Positions 1 to 9,157 of a stretch of 64,000 bases of DNA are shown here, in pieces; position 1 is the first letter of the stretch; every line of letters starts with the position of its first letter. Origin of the DNA: JAWRCU01 sp033542235. Its GTDB lineage: Bacteria; Pseudomonadota; Alphaproteobacteria; Rhizobiales; Rhizobiaceae. The DNA is taken from contig NZ_JAWRCU010000002.1 in the NCBI RefSeq assembly GCF_033542235.1, positions 620,001 through 684,000 of the forward strand. Reading direction: 5' to 3'. Both the position numbers and the translations under genes were made by a program. The notes beneath the pieces are model-generated. The model worked only from the letters and a program-made list of their open reading frames with translations, did not search any database and was not told where the DNA came from.

Positions 1-177
1 CTGGTCGGCGAGCCGAAGGTGAAGCCTTCCCGCCGTTTCTTCGGTTTCGGCAAGTCCGATGATGACGGGCCGGTGCAACCAGACGCGGGCAAGCTGTCGC
101 GCGACAATCGCGCTCTGTTGCAGGAGGCTTTGTTCGACTTGCTCGAATGCAAGCGGTTATTGGATCAGGTTAGGTAA
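1..177 (+). CDS. 3' end of an unidentified protein (partial)
   Basis: Frame 1 is open from the window edge to a TAA at 175-177 and gives the last 58 residues of a protein. The tail is charged (PKVKPSRRFFGFGKSDDDG near its start) and ends in a short helix-like, leucine-rich stretch (ALLQEALFDLLECKRLLDQ). Base composition by codon position looks like coding sequence. I do not recognise the family and the start lies outside the window. The 220 bases that follow, up to the protease gene, hold no gene I can support and probably contain the protease promoter. Confidence 0.5.
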   Translation: MVGEPKVKPSRRFFGFGKSDDDGPVQPDAGKLSRDNRALLQEALFDLLECKRLLDQVR

Positions 178-397
178 ATTAACAAGAAACGGCCGCTCTT
201 GCTTGGGCAACGCCAGTCCCGCAAGTAGATACGGCGCCGGTATTCCGATCCTGAACATTGGATTTTCTTGTTGGCCATCGTGCCTTAACTTTGCCGTGAT
301 CTCATAGAAACCTCGGATTTGGCTGGGGTGGCTGTCGGAATTTCCTCGGAAATCTGCGGACTTATCGAACTTGATATCAAGCAAGAAAGGAACAGCC

Positions 398-1837
398 GTG
401 ACGACACCGACGCATAACTCGGTTGGCGTAACTTCGAACCTCGACACAGCAGCGCTTGGTATCGGCAAATACGTCGCGGATGGCGAAAAATGGGGCGGCG
501 CGCTCGGTGCCGGCGTAACGCTCGATTTCAGTTTTTTCCACAGAGGTTACTCCGAATATTACGGATACAATGGGGATTCGAGCTACTCCTCCGACAAGGA
601 GCCTGAACAGGCCTATGAACTGACGGCAGGGGAAGAAGCCGCTGTCAGGGCCGCTCTGGGCGCTTGGTCGAGTTTCGCCAACCTCACGTTCCGCGAAGTA
701 ACCGACAGCGCCACCGTCGCAGGCGACCTCCGCTTCGGCTACACTACTCACAGCAGTCCGGGCTCAGCCGCTCACGCTTATTTCCCCTACGATGATCCTT
801 CCGCGGGCGATGTTTGGTTCGACTGGTCGAATTTCAATCCCGGCAAGCTCCCGACGATTGCCAAAGGCTCGTACGACTTCCTTGCGATACTGCACGAGAT
901 CGGGCACGCGCTTGGGCTGAAGCACACATTTGACGACCCGAGCATTGGAACTGCCGGCGCCGATCATATGCCGGCCGCCCAGGACAATTACTTCTACTCT
1001 ATTATGAGCTACACGGCGTCACCTTGGTCGGCGCAGGGTGACAACTGGGCAAGCTTCTACCCGACGACGCCTATGTACGACGACCTCGTCGCGATCGAGG
1101 CGCTGTACGGCCGCAGTGCGCATAGTACCGGCAACGACACTTATACGTTCAATGACGGCGTCAAATACTGGCAGGCGATCCAGGACACCGGCGGGATCGA
1201 CACCATCGTCTACAACGGCGCCGAGAACGCGACGATCAACCTCAACCCGGGCACTTTCAGCGCGTTGAGCGAGCCGATCCAGTTCCGGAACTCGAGTGGC
1301 GGCTACACGTCAACCAAAAGCACGGTTACCATCGGTCCGGGCGTCGTCATAGAGAACGCCCACGGCGGCAATGGTAACGACACGCTCACAGGCAACTCGG
1401 TCGGCAACAATCTGAACGGCGGTGCGGGCAACGATGTTCTGTTCGGGGGGGCAGGCAATGATGTCCTGATCGGCGGACCCGGATCAGACAGGCTCAATGG
1501 CGGCGCCGGCAACGATATCTTCGTCTTCGACAGCGCGCCGAGCCCATCCAACAAGGACACGATCGTCGATTTCGGCAGTACGAGCGGCAACGACGACATG
1601 ATCTGGCTGGCGAGTAGCATATTTACGAAGCTTGGCGGTGGCGCCGCGCATGCCTTGAGCGATGCTTTCTTCCGGCTAGGAGGCGCCGCTCAGGACGCCA
1701 ACGACTACGTCGTCTATGACCAGACGAAGGGCGCACTGTTCTACGACCCGAACGGGAGCGCAGGCGGCGGTGCCATTCAGATCGCCACACTCACCAACAA
1801 GCCGGTGCTCACAGCCTCGGACTTTCTCGTCGTCTGA
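398..1837 (+). CDS. Serralysin-like (M10) RTX zinc metalloprotease
   Basis: A 479-residue secreted metalloprotease of the serralysin type. The zinc site HEIGHALGLKH is at about residues 166-176 (His166, His170, His176), and a Met-turn SIMSYTAS follows near residue 203 with its Tyr at 205. The C-terminal part (about 330-385) carries four or five glycine/aspartate nonapeptides of the GGxGxDxLx kind that bind calcium in RTX proteins, then the usual hydrophobic C-terminal domain. There is no N-terminal signal peptide, as expected for type I secretion through a C-terminal signal; no type I transporter is in the window. I chose the GTG at 398 because AAGAAAGGA lies just upstream; an in-frame TTG at 371 is weaker. 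It converges on the phosphoesterase gene, with a 71-base gap. Confidence 0.87.
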   Translation: MTTPTHNSVGVTSNLDTAALGIGKYVADGEKWGGALGAGVTLDFSFFHRGYSEYYGYNGDSSYSSDKEPEQAYELTAGEEAAVRAALGAWSSFANLTFREVTDSATVAGDLRFGYTTHSSPGSAAHAYFPYDDPSAGDVWFDWSNFNPGKLPTIAKGSYDFLAILHEIGHALGLKHTFDDPSIGTAGADHMPAAQDNYFYSIMSYTASPWSAQGDNWASFYPTTPMYDDLVAIEALYGRSAHSTGNDTYTFNDGVKYWQAIQDTGGIDTIVYNGAENATINLNPGTFSALSEPIQFRNSSGGYTSTKSTVTIGPGVVIENAHGGNGNDTLTGNSVGNNLNGGAGNDVLFGGAGNDVLIGGPGSDRLNGGAGNDIFVFDSAPSPSNKDTIVDFGSTSGNDDMIWLASSIFTKLGGGAAHALSDAFFRLGGAAQDANDYVVYDQTKGALFYDPNGSAGGGAIQIATLTNKPVLTASDFLVV

Positions 1838-1908
1838 GTGATGCGAGTTCGCCACGGCCAGGCTGGCGGAGCGCCCGGGTAGGCAAAGTCCGACCGGCTT
1901 GCGGCAGC

Positions 1909-2631
1909 TCAAATTTCGAGCAGCGCGTAGGGCCTCCCGGTCGGCTTGTCGATATGCATTGCCACATTATACACCGGGGCGCCGCCGGGAGTGCGCCCCT
2001 CGTAGACGCCGCGATGGGCATGGCCGTGAACGACGGCGCTGACCTTGAACCGATCGATCGTCTCGGCCAGGCGGGATGACCCCAGGAACGGAAAGATCTC
2101 GAGCGGCTCGCCGGCGATCGTGTCCGCGACCGGAGCATAGTGCAGGACGACCAGCGTCCGCTCGCTGCCGGTATGCCGCATCGCGTTCTCCAGGCGCATT
2201 GCCTCGCTCACACTTTCCGCGACCATTGTCTTGATGGCTGGTTCGCCGAACGAACTCAGCATGCGCCGCCCGAATCCTCCTACGAAACCCTTCACTCCGA
2301 CAAATCCGACTCCGTCGATTTCGACCGACTGTCCATCAAGCAAGTGGACGCCGGACTGGCGCAACAGTTCGGATATCTGCTCGGCGGAATCGCTTTGGTA
2401 GTCGTGGTTGCCGAGCACGGCGACTATCGGGATGGAGCATGCGCGCAAGTCGTCCAGCAGCATCTCCGCTTCGCGTGGCTTGCCAAGATCGGTAAGGTCG
2501 CCGGCGAGCACCAGAACGTCTGCCAGACGTGACACTTCGCTGAAGAGATCGCGATAGGAGGACGACGCGTCTTCCTTCACATGAAGGTCGCCGAGCGCAG
2601 CGACTTTGAGAAGCTGGGGCGCGTCACCCAT
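1909..2631 (-). CDS. Calcineurin-like metallophosphoesterase
   Basis: A 240-residue class III phosphoesterase with the full set of metal motifs: GDLHVK (D-x-H) near the N terminus, AGDLTDLG (GDxxD), GNHDY (GNHD), LHYAP (lone His) and GHAHRG (GHxH). These coordinate a dinuclear metal centre that hydrolyses phosphomonoesters or diesters; the substrate cannot be told. I start it at the ATG at 2631 because the core fold begins right after (residues LLKVAALGDLH); the longer frame to 2799 only overlaps the upstream gene. Its start overlaps the end of the nucleotidyltransferase gene by 8 bases, so the two are almost certainly translated together. It could act on a product of that partner. Confidence 0.85.
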   Translation of the reverse strand: MGDAPQLLKVAALGDLHVKEDASSSYRDLFSEVSRLADVLVLAGDLTDLGKPREAEMLLDDLRACSIPIVAVLGNHDYQSDSAEQISELLRQSGVHLLDGQSVEIDGVGFVGVKGFVGGFGRRMLSSFGEPAIKTMVAESVSEAMRLENAMRHTGSERTLVVLHYAPVADTIAGEPLEIFPFLGSSRLAETIDRFKVSAVVHGHAHRGVYEGRTPGGAPVYNVAMHIDKPTGRPYALLEI

Positions 2632-3439
2632 CGCTGTCCGGCTCCGAACTGGCAAGCCCGTTCCGGTGCGAGTTGCGGTCGACTTCTTGAAATCCCCATT
2701 CTTGCACGTCGACCTTATAGTCTGTCCGGGAGACTGCGCGCCCGCGGCATATCTTGGTCGCGGGTGGCGGCTGCCGGCGCTGCGCCGCCAGCCGTTCAAG
2801 CAACTCGTCCAAAAGCCAGTCCGGTATGGCGTTGCGTTCCGAGGGATAGATCCAGCGGAAATTCACGATATGAGAAAGCAATACCTCCCAGTGTCCGCCG
2901 AAATAGCCGAGCAATCTTCGCCAATCGATCTGATCGTGCGCTTTGAGGACGACATGCGCCACGTCCGCGCCGTCGTAGCGGTACCTGGTTTGAATGAAGC
3001 ACTTGGACCAGACGAGTTCGGTCGGACCGACAACGAGGACCGGTGTGCCGAAGACGAGAGTCTGGCGGGCGTGTTCGAACCAGCCATCGTCGATCGGCAT
3101 GCCATTTGACGAGGCGAAGACGACGTCGAAGAAGCTTCTTCCCTTGAAGACTTTGCCCAGCCAACGGTCATCCTCGATGGAAATCCGGTAACCGAGCTTC
3201 TTGAAGTGGGAAAGGATGCGCGGGTAATCGCCTGCCCTGCAGAAGATATCGATATCCTTCGTTTGCCGCCTGATTCCGGTGTAGGCGCTGACGGCGTAGG
3301 TGCCTGCCAACATGAACGGGATCGCGGATGCAACGAGCTGGCTGATAGCTTCGCGATAGAAATCCTCGGCCTCGGGGCTTGCCGGCGTCGGTTCCGCCTT
3401 GGCGTCGAGCGGGGGTATGACCTTCGGGGCGGGGTTCAC
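2624..3439 (-). CDS. Nucleotidyltransferase-fold protein (AbiEii/MNT-like)
   Basis: A 271-residue protein whose N-terminal half has the layout of a DNA polymerase beta-like nucleotidyltransferase: residues 40-65 read AGTYAVSAYTGIRRQTKDID, the glycine-rich turn followed by a D-x-D metal pair (DID). The following FFDVVF could supply the third acid. Such proteins transfer NMP groups to small molecules, RNA or protein. It begins with GTG at 3439 and overlaps the metallophosphoesterase gene by 8 bases. The last 40 residues are basic and of low complexity and may be poorly conserved. The pairing with a phosphoesterase suggests opposed modifying and de-modifying activities, but this is inference. 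Confidence 0.7.
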   Translation of the reverse strand: MNPAPKVIPPLDAKAEPTPASPEAEDFYREAISQLVASAIPFMLAGTYAVSAYTGIRRQTKDIDIFCRAGDYPRILSHFKKLGYRISIEDDRWLGKVFKGRSFFDVVFASSNGMPIDDGWFEHARQTLVFGTPVLVVGPTELVWSKCFIQTRYRYDGADVAHVVLKAHDQIDWRRLLGYFGGHWEVLLSHIVNFRWIYPSERNAIPDWLLDELLERLAAQRRQPPPATKICRGRAVSRTDYKVDVQEWGFQEVDRNSHRNGLASSEPDSDG

Positions 3440-3788
3440 CGGACGCCAATGGAGTCTCTGTCACCGGCCGCTGTGGCGGCCGGGATCAGGAACGAAGAAG
3501 CTGCAGTCAGGCTTACCGCAATCATCAAACCGATCCGCCGTGGTCTCGGTTGAACACCCGGCAACTGAATTCGTTCCAACTGCCTGTTTTATGAAAGCGT
3601 CGGCGCATAGCTCTCTTTGACTTCAAGCGGATATTGGTCTCAGCGCCGCTGGTTTGCGCGAGATGTTGCCTCGCCGCCACAGAGCGCGTCAAAAATTAAT
3701 TTGTTCTGTCTGCCTGGCCGGCATCGGTTGCCCGTCTGCACACGACCGCACTACTGGATGAAACTTCCGAATCGGGTTTTCATGCTGG
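3440..3788. other. Intergenic region, divergent promoters expected
   Basis: About 350 bases between the minus-strand nucleotidyltransferase gene and the plus-strand TIGR03032 gene. Short open frames here have no recognisable product. The stretch around 3690-3710 is AT-rich for this window and is a plausible promoter zone. I see no RNA gene or repeat. Confidence 0.4.
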
Positions 3789-4964
3789 GTGGCGGCAATG
3801 GGTGGGAGCGATAGCCGCGAAGCCGTGACCAGTCCCGGACAGGGGGACGACGCTGCGGCGGAGAGCGACGTTCCGGAGACAAGCTATTCCATGTCGGCCG
3901 GCCTCGTAGCGAAGCTGCGGGCGCTCGATATCGCACTCGCCGTCACTTCCTATCAGTCCAACCTCCTCTATTTCATCGGCCGCAATCCCGCGACCGGCGG
4001 GCTCAATGTCCATCAGACGAGCATCCTGCGGCCGATGGGACTTGCCCATGGCCCGGACGGATCGCTGGTGCTGGCAGCCGGCTTCCACCTGATCCGCTTC
4101 GTCAACACGCTCGAGCCCGACCAGCGCGCCAACCGGATCTTCGATGCCTGCTACGTGCCGCGCACGGTGCACATCACCGGGGAGCTCGACGCGCATGACG
4201 TCGGCGTCGACGCAGCCGGCCGCCCCGTATTCGTCAACACCCGCTACAACTGCCTCGCCACCTTGTCCGCCCGCTACAGCTTCGAAGAGCAGTGGCGACC
4301 GCCCTTCATCTCGGCGCTGGTGGACGAGGACCGCTGCCATCTGAACGGCCTTGCCATGAAAGACGGCGAGCCGGCCTATGTGACGGCGGTGAGCCGCTCC
4401 GACACGATCGACGGCTGGCGCGACCGGCGCGCCGATGGCGGCGTGGTCGTCGACGTCAGGACCGGGGAGATCGTCTGCGACGGGCTTTCCATGCCGCATT
4501 CGCCGCGCCTTCACCGCGGCGCGCTGTGGCTGCTCAATGCCGGCACCGGCGAGCTCGGCTTCGTGGAATTGCCGAAAGGCGGCGGCAAGGGCAGGTTCGA
4601 GCCGGTTGTCTTCTGCCCCGGCTTCCTGCGCGGGCTGGCCTTCCATGGCCGCTATGCCTTCGTCGGGCTTTCCAAGCCGCGCTACAAGCGCTTCGAGGGG
4701 CTGGCGCTGGACCAGCGCCTGGCGGCCGCCGATTCCGAGCCCTGGTGCGGGGTCCAGGTGATCGACCTCGAGACGCGAAGCTGCGTCGACTGGTTCCGCA
4801 TCGACGGTCCGGTATCCGAGCTCTACGACCTTGCGGTGGTTCCCGGCTTCGCCTGTCCGATGGCGGTGAGCCCGGGATCGCCCGAGGCGGCGAGCGTGGT
4901 GAGCCACGCGCCGGCAGCCAGACGCAATCGACGGATCTATCGCCTGGCGGAACCGCAGGTTTGA
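3789..4964 (+). CDS. TIGR03032-family (DUF4915) protein
   Basis: A protein of up to 391 residues that matches the TIGR03032 family in its phrases: VTSYQSNLLYFIG, RPMGLAHGPDG, DAHDVGVDAAGRPVFVNTRY, CHLNGLAMKDGEPAYVTAVS, MPHSPRLHRGALWLLNAGTG and FCPGFLRGLAFHGRYAFVGLS. The repeated blade-like segments suggest a beta-propeller. The function of the family is not established; members often sit near large surface proteins. Here it is 65 bases upstream of a large autotransporter gene on the same strand, so the two may be cotranscribed. The first 35 residues are low-complexity; ATG at 3798 is an alternative to the GTG at 3789. Confidence 0.8.
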   Translation: MAAMGGSDSREAVTSPGQGDDAAAESDVPETSYSMSAGLVAKLRALDIALAVTSYQSNLLYFIGRNPATGGLNVHQTSILRPMGLAHGPDGSLVLAAGFHLIRFVNTLEPDQRANRIFDACYVPRTVHITGELDAHDVGVDAAGRPVFVNTRYNCLATLSARYSFEEQWRPPFISALVDEDRCHLNGLAMKDGEPAYVTAVSRSDTIDGWRDRRADGGVVVDVRTGEIVCDGLSMPHSPRLHRGALWLLNAGTGELGFVELPKGGGKGRFEPVVFCPGFLRGLAFHGRYAFVGLSKPRYKRFEGLALDQRLAAADSEPWCGVQVIDLETRSCVDWFRIDGPVSELYDLAVVPGFACPMAVSPGSPEAASVVSHAPAARRNRRIYRLAEPQV

Positions 4965-5029
4965 GATCGGACGCGGCTGACCGATAGCTATTATTTAAGG
5001 CGGAAGCATTCATAGGGCGGGGAGCCACG

Positions 5030-8000
5030 ATGAAGGAGCAAGCGGTGAGCCGGCCGGCCCTCGACCTCCGTCAGCGCCTGGTGCTCGGCACGGCGCTCGC
5101 GACCAGCGCTCTTCTGGGCGGTTATCGCGGCTATGTTCGCCGCGCCTATGCGGACTGCGGCCCTTTGGGAGGACCTTACCTCTGCAGCGGCGTCACGACG
5201 ACCACGCAGATGCTGACCGGCACTCCGCTGACGGTGACCACGGATAACTCCTTCAGCATCGACACCGCAGCCGGCCATGCTCTTGATCTCAGTGCCGCTG
5301 GCGGGCTGATCTTCACCGACCACTATCGATCGACGATCACGGGCGCCCTCGACGGCATCAACGCCCAACTCTTCGGGAGTGGCGGCGCGCTGTCGATCAC
5401 CAGCACCGGCACGGTGACGGGGACAAACCGCTTCGGCATCTATGCGAGCAACCTCAACGGCTCCGACACGAGGCTCGAGGTGGCGAATGTGAGCGGGGGG
5501 GTCGACGGCATCTTCGCCCGCCACTATGGCAGCGGACTCCTGTCGATCACCGCCACCGGTACCGTCACGGGGACCAACCCCTTCAGCAACGGCATCTTCG
5601 CCTATACCGGCTCCGCCGCCGCCGGCCTGACGATCGAGGCGGTGGACGTCAGCGGCGGGGCCTATGGCATCCAAGGCATCCACTACGGCATCGGGGCGCT
5701 GTCGATCACGAGCACCGGCACGGTGATCGCAGGGAGCAGCTACGGCATCTATGCGTTCAACAAAGGCACCGACCTGACGATCGAGGCGGCCTATGTCAGC
5801 GGCGGCAGCGACGGCATCAACGCCCGCCAGTATGGCAGCGGCGCGCTGTCGATCACCGCCACAGGCGAGGTGACGGGGAGGGGGCGCTACGGCATCTCTG
5901 CGCTCAACACCGGCACTGACCTGACGATTGTGGCCGCGGATGTTGATGGCGGGTCGACCGGCATCCAAGCCCGCCAATCGGGCAGCGGCGCACTGTCCAT
6001 CACTGCGTCGGGCACCGTGAAAGGCACGCTGGGCAACGGCATCTTCGCCACCACCGTCGCGGGCACGACAGACCTGACAATCGCAGCGGCGGATGTGACT
6101 GGCGGCTCGAACGGCATCGAATCCCGCCACTACGGCAGCCGCGCGCTGTCGATCACCGCTTCCGGTGCGGTCGAGGGGACGAATGGCGACGGCATTTTTG
6201 CGCTCAATAACCACGGCACCCGTCTGACGATCGAGGCGACGGATGTGAGTGGCAGCAATGACGGCATCTATGCTCGCCAATTGGGCAGCGGCGCGCTGTC
6301 GATCACCACGACAGGCACCGTGGCGGGAACCAGCCAGAACGGCATTTTGGCCTATGCCGGCGTCGACGCGATCGACCTGACCATCGCCTCGGCGGATGTG
6401 AACGGCGGCGATGGTGGTATCGTCGCCCGCCACTACGGCGGCGGCGTGCTGTCGATTACCAGTACCGGGACGGTAACGGGGGCGGGCAGCTACGGCATCC
6501 TTGCGCACAACGCCGGTAGCGACCTGACGATCGCGGCCGCTGATGTCAGCGGCGGCGGCGACGGCATCAATGCCCGCCAATACGGCAGCGGCGCGTTTTC
6601 GATCGCTGCCTCCGGCGCGGTGACGGGGACGGGTCGCTACGGCATTTTCGCGCTCGGTGTCGGCGCCGCCCTGACGATCGAGGCGGCGGATGTGGGTGGC
6701 GGCTCGACCGGCATCAGCGCCCGCCAATACGGCAGCGGCTCAGTTTCGATCGCAGCCTCCGGTACGGTGAAAGGGACGCTGGGCAATGGCATCTTCGCCA
6801 CCAGCGTCGCGGGGACGACAGATCTCACCATCGCCGCGGCGGATGTGGCTGGCGGGTCGACCGGCATCGAGGCCCACCACTACGGCAGCGGCGCGCTGTC
6901 GATCACCGATACCGGCACAGTAACGGGGACAAACGGGCTCGGCATCTACGCCAGAAGCAACAACGGCGCCGGCTTGACCATTGAGGCTGCGGATGTAAGC
7001 GGCGGAACCCAAGGCATCTACGCCAAACATTACGGTTCTGGCAGGCTGTCGATCACAACCACCGGCACGGTGGCCGGCGGCGACACGGGCATCAATGCCC
7101 TCAACGATTGCGCGGCTGCCGGCTCGACGACGACCGTGAGCGTGGGCAGCAGAGGCGCCGTGGAGGGGAGCACAGTGGGGGTCGCGCTTATTTCTACGAC
7201 CGGCCGCGCCGCGAGCCTGGAGAATGCCGGCGCGATCTCCGGCAGGACGGGCGTTGTCGCGCGGACTGCCGGCCCGGTGACCATCACCAACAGCGGCACC
7301 ATCACCGGCATCGGTGGGACCGCGATCGACCTCAGGACCTCGTTCGGTCCGAACACCTTCAACCAGCAGGCCGGCACGATCACCGGCGACATCCTGCTGT
7401 CGGCCGGTCCCGACACGGTCAATGTGACGGGCGGCGCGATCGACGGCGACGTCACCGGCAAGGGCGGCGCCACCCTCAACTTCGCGCTGGGAGCGGGCAG
7501 CTTCACCTTCGCCGCGCCGAACGCCATCACCGGCATGGCCGAAATCAACATGAACTCCGGCACGGTCGATCTGCAGGGCACCGCGACCACCGACAGAATG
7601 ACCGTCAGTGGCGGCAAGATGATAGTGGAGGGTGTGGTCAATGCCGGCACGACCTCGATCAAAGCCGGCACGATCGCCGTCAACGGCAGCCTGACCGGCA
7701 GGATCACGGTGCTCGGCGGCCGGCTGCAGGGTACCGGCACGGTAGTGGGCGACACCGAGAATTTCGCCGGCGGCGTGATAGCGCCCGGCAACTCGATCGG
7801 CACGCTGACCGTCAAGGGGAACTATACGGGAGGCGGCGGCACGCTCGAGATCGAAGCCGCGCTTGGCAGCGATGCCTCGCCGTCGGACCGGCTCGTCGTG
7901 ACCGGCAACACCTCGGGCAGCACCGACGTTCGTGTTGTCAACCTCGGGGGCGGCGGCGCGCAGACGGTGGAAGGCATCAAGGTCATCGATGTCGGCGGCG

Positions 8001-9157
8001 CCTCGAATGGAACCTTCACGCTCATCGGCGACCATGTCTTCCAGGGCAGGCCGGTCGTGATCGCCGGCGCCTATTCCTATACGCTCCAAAAGAACGGTAT
8101 CAGCACGCCGGCCGACGGCGACTGGTACCTGCGCTCCGCCCTGACCGCTTCCGACCAGCCGGTCTACCAGCCGGGCGCGCCGCTCTACGAGGCCTATGCC
8201 GGGGTGCTGCAGAGCTTCAACGAGCCGGGCACCTTGCAGCAGCGCCTCGGCAACCGGTCGTGGACCGTCGAAGCGCAAGGCGCCGACGGGCTCTCCGAAG
8301 AGGTGACGACCGCGCCGGGCTTCGGCGTGTGGGGCACGATCGAAGGCGCGCAGGGCAGCTTCGACCCCATGACCTCGACGACCAGCACCGACTACGACGT
8401 CTCCACCTGGAAGCTCGAGACCGGGTTCGACATGCCACTCTTCGAGCAGCAGACCGGAATGCTGGTCGGCGGCGTCGCCGTCCACTACGGCCGCATCTCG
8501 TCCGACATCGGCTCGCCCTTCGGCGACGGCTCGATCGATTCGACCGGCTACGGGCTTGCCGGCACGCTCACCTGGTACGACAGCACTGGCTTCTATGTCG
8601 ACGGCCAGGCCAGGGTGACCTGGTTCGACAGCGACATCTACTCCGACACGCTGACCAAGACGCTGGCCTCCGGCAATGACGGGCTGGGCTATGCGCTCTC
8701 CCTCGAGACTGGCCAGCGCATGCCGGTCAGCGAGCGCTGGTCGCTGACGCCGCAGGCGCAGCTTGCCTATGCCGCGGTCGACGTCGACGACTTCACCGAC
8801 CCGTTCGGCGCGGCCGTATCGCTCGAGGACGGCGACAGCCTGCTCGGCCGGCTCGGCGTGTCGGCGGACTACGAGGACGCATGGACGGACGCAGCCGGGC
8901 AAACGAGCCGGGCGCATATCTACGGCATCGCCAATCTCTACTACGACTTCCTCGACGGCTCGCGGGTCGACGTGTCGGGGGTCGATCTCGTCAGCGAGAA
9001 CGAGGCGCTGTGGGGTGGGGTCGGCCTCGGCGGCTCGCTCAGCTTCGCCGACGGTAAATACGCGCTCTACGGCGAGGCGCTGGCGAGGACCAGCCTGGAG
9101 GACTTCGGCGACAGCCACGTCGTGAGCGGCTCCATCGGCTTCAGGGTGAACTGGTAG
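5030..9157 (+). CDS. Repeat-rich autotransporter (type V secretion)
   Basis: A 1375-residue outer-membrane autotransporter. Order of parts: a signal peptide ending near residue 41 (hydrophobic core LVLGTALATSALLGG, cut likely after AYA); a passenger of about twelve ~50-residue repeats from residue 108 to about 705, each with GSGALSITATGTVTGT-like and DLTIEAADVSGG-like strands typical of a beta-helix; a glycine-rich, passenger-associated stretch with GTLTVKGNYTGGGGTLEIEA near 925-945; and a C-terminal beta-barrel from about 1095 to 1375 (FGVWGTIEGAQGSF onward) ending in an aromatic residue (FRVNW). GGGGAG precedes the ATG. The passenger is probably displayed or released as an adhesin. The repeats carry a higher-order 750-base duplication, described separately. 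Confidence 0.92.
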   Translation: MKEQAVSRPALDLRQRLVLGTALATSALLGGYRGYVRRAYADCGPLGGPYLCSGVTTTTQMLTGTPLTVTTDNSFSIDTAAGHALDLSAAGGLIFTDHYRSTITGALDGINAQLFGSGGALSITSTGTVTGTNRFGIYASNLNGSDTRLEVANVSGGVDGIFARHYGSGLLSITATGTVTGTNPFSNGIFAYTGSAAAGLTIEAVDVSGGAYGIQGIHYGIGALSITSTGTVIAGSSYGIYAFNKGTDLTIEAAYVSGGSDGINARQYGSGALSITATGEVTGRGRYGISALNTGTDLTIVAADVDGGSTGIQARQSGSGALSITASGTVKGTLGNGIFATTVAGTTDLTIAAADVTGGSNGIESRHYGSRALSITASGAVEGTNGDGIFALNNHGTRLTIEATDVSGSNDGIYARQLGSGALSITTTGTVAGTSQNGILAYAGVDAIDLTIASADVNGGDGGIVARHYGGGVLSITSTGTVTGAGSYGILAHNAGSDLTIAAADVSGGGDGINARQYGSGAFSIAASGAVTGTGRYGIFALGVGAALTIEAADVGGGSTGISARQYGSGSVSIAASGTVKGTLGNGIFATSVAGTTDLTIAAADVAGGSTGIEAHHYGSGALSITDTGTVTGTNGLGIYARSNNGAGLTIEAADVSGGTQGIYAKHYGSGRLSITTTGTVAGGDTGINALNDCAAAGSTTTVSVGSRGAVEGSTVGVALISTTGRAASLENAGAISGRTGVVARTAGPVTITNSGTITGIGGTAIDLRTSFGPNTFNQQAGTITGDILLSAGPDTVNVTGGAIDGDVTGKGGATLNFALGAGSFTFAAPNAITGMAEINMNSGTVDLQGTATTDRMTVSGGKMIVEGVVNAGTTSIKAGTIAVNGSLTGRITVLGGRLQGTGTVVGDTENFAGGVIAPGNSIGTLTVKGNYTGGGGTLEIEAALGSDASPSDRLVVTGNTSGSTDVRVVNLGGGGAQTVEGIKVIDVGGASNGTFTLIGDHVFQGRPVVIAGAYSYTLQKNGISTPADGDWYLRSALTASDQPVYQPGAPLYEAYAGVLQSFNEPGTLQQRLGNRSWTVEAQGADGLSEEVTTAPGFGVWGTIEGAQGSFDPMTSTTSTDYDVSTWKLETGFDMPLFEQQTGMLVGGVAVHYGRISSDIGSPFGDGSIDSTGYGLAGTLTWYDSTGFYVDGQARVTWFDSDIYSDTLTKTLASGNDGLGYALSLETGQRMPVSERWSLTPQAQLAYAAVDVDDFTDPFGAAVSLEDGDSLLGRLGVSADYEDAWTDAAGQTSRAHIYGIANLYYDFLDGSRVDVSGVDLVSENEALWGGVGLGGSLSFADGKYALYGEALARTSLEDFGDSHVVSGSIGFRVNW
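5663..7162 (+). repeat. 750-bp tandem duplication inside autotransporter passenger
   Basis: Units of the passenger start at 5351, 5504, 5663, 5810, 5957, 6110, 6260, 6413, 6560, 6707, 6860 and 7010, judged by the recurring xGIxAR(x)YGSG phrase. Each of units 3-7 lies exactly 750 bases before its best match in units 8-12 (5663/6413, 5810/6560, 5957/6707, 6110/6860, 6260/7010). Units 5 and 10 are nearly identical and share the same 153-base length. This shows that a five-unit block was duplicated after the single units had diverged. Confidence 0.85.

Noticed and set aside
5351..7162. Regular repeats considered as a CRISPR array
   Set aside because: The period is about 150 bases, the units vary in sequence, and the repeats are in frame within a protein.
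4991..9118. Two very long open frames on the minus strand under the autotransporter (578 and 792 codons)
   Set aside because: They are mirror images of the GC-rich repeats: low-complexity Arg/Ala/Asp/Gly text, no ribosome binding site, no family. The plus strand has a full autotransporter.
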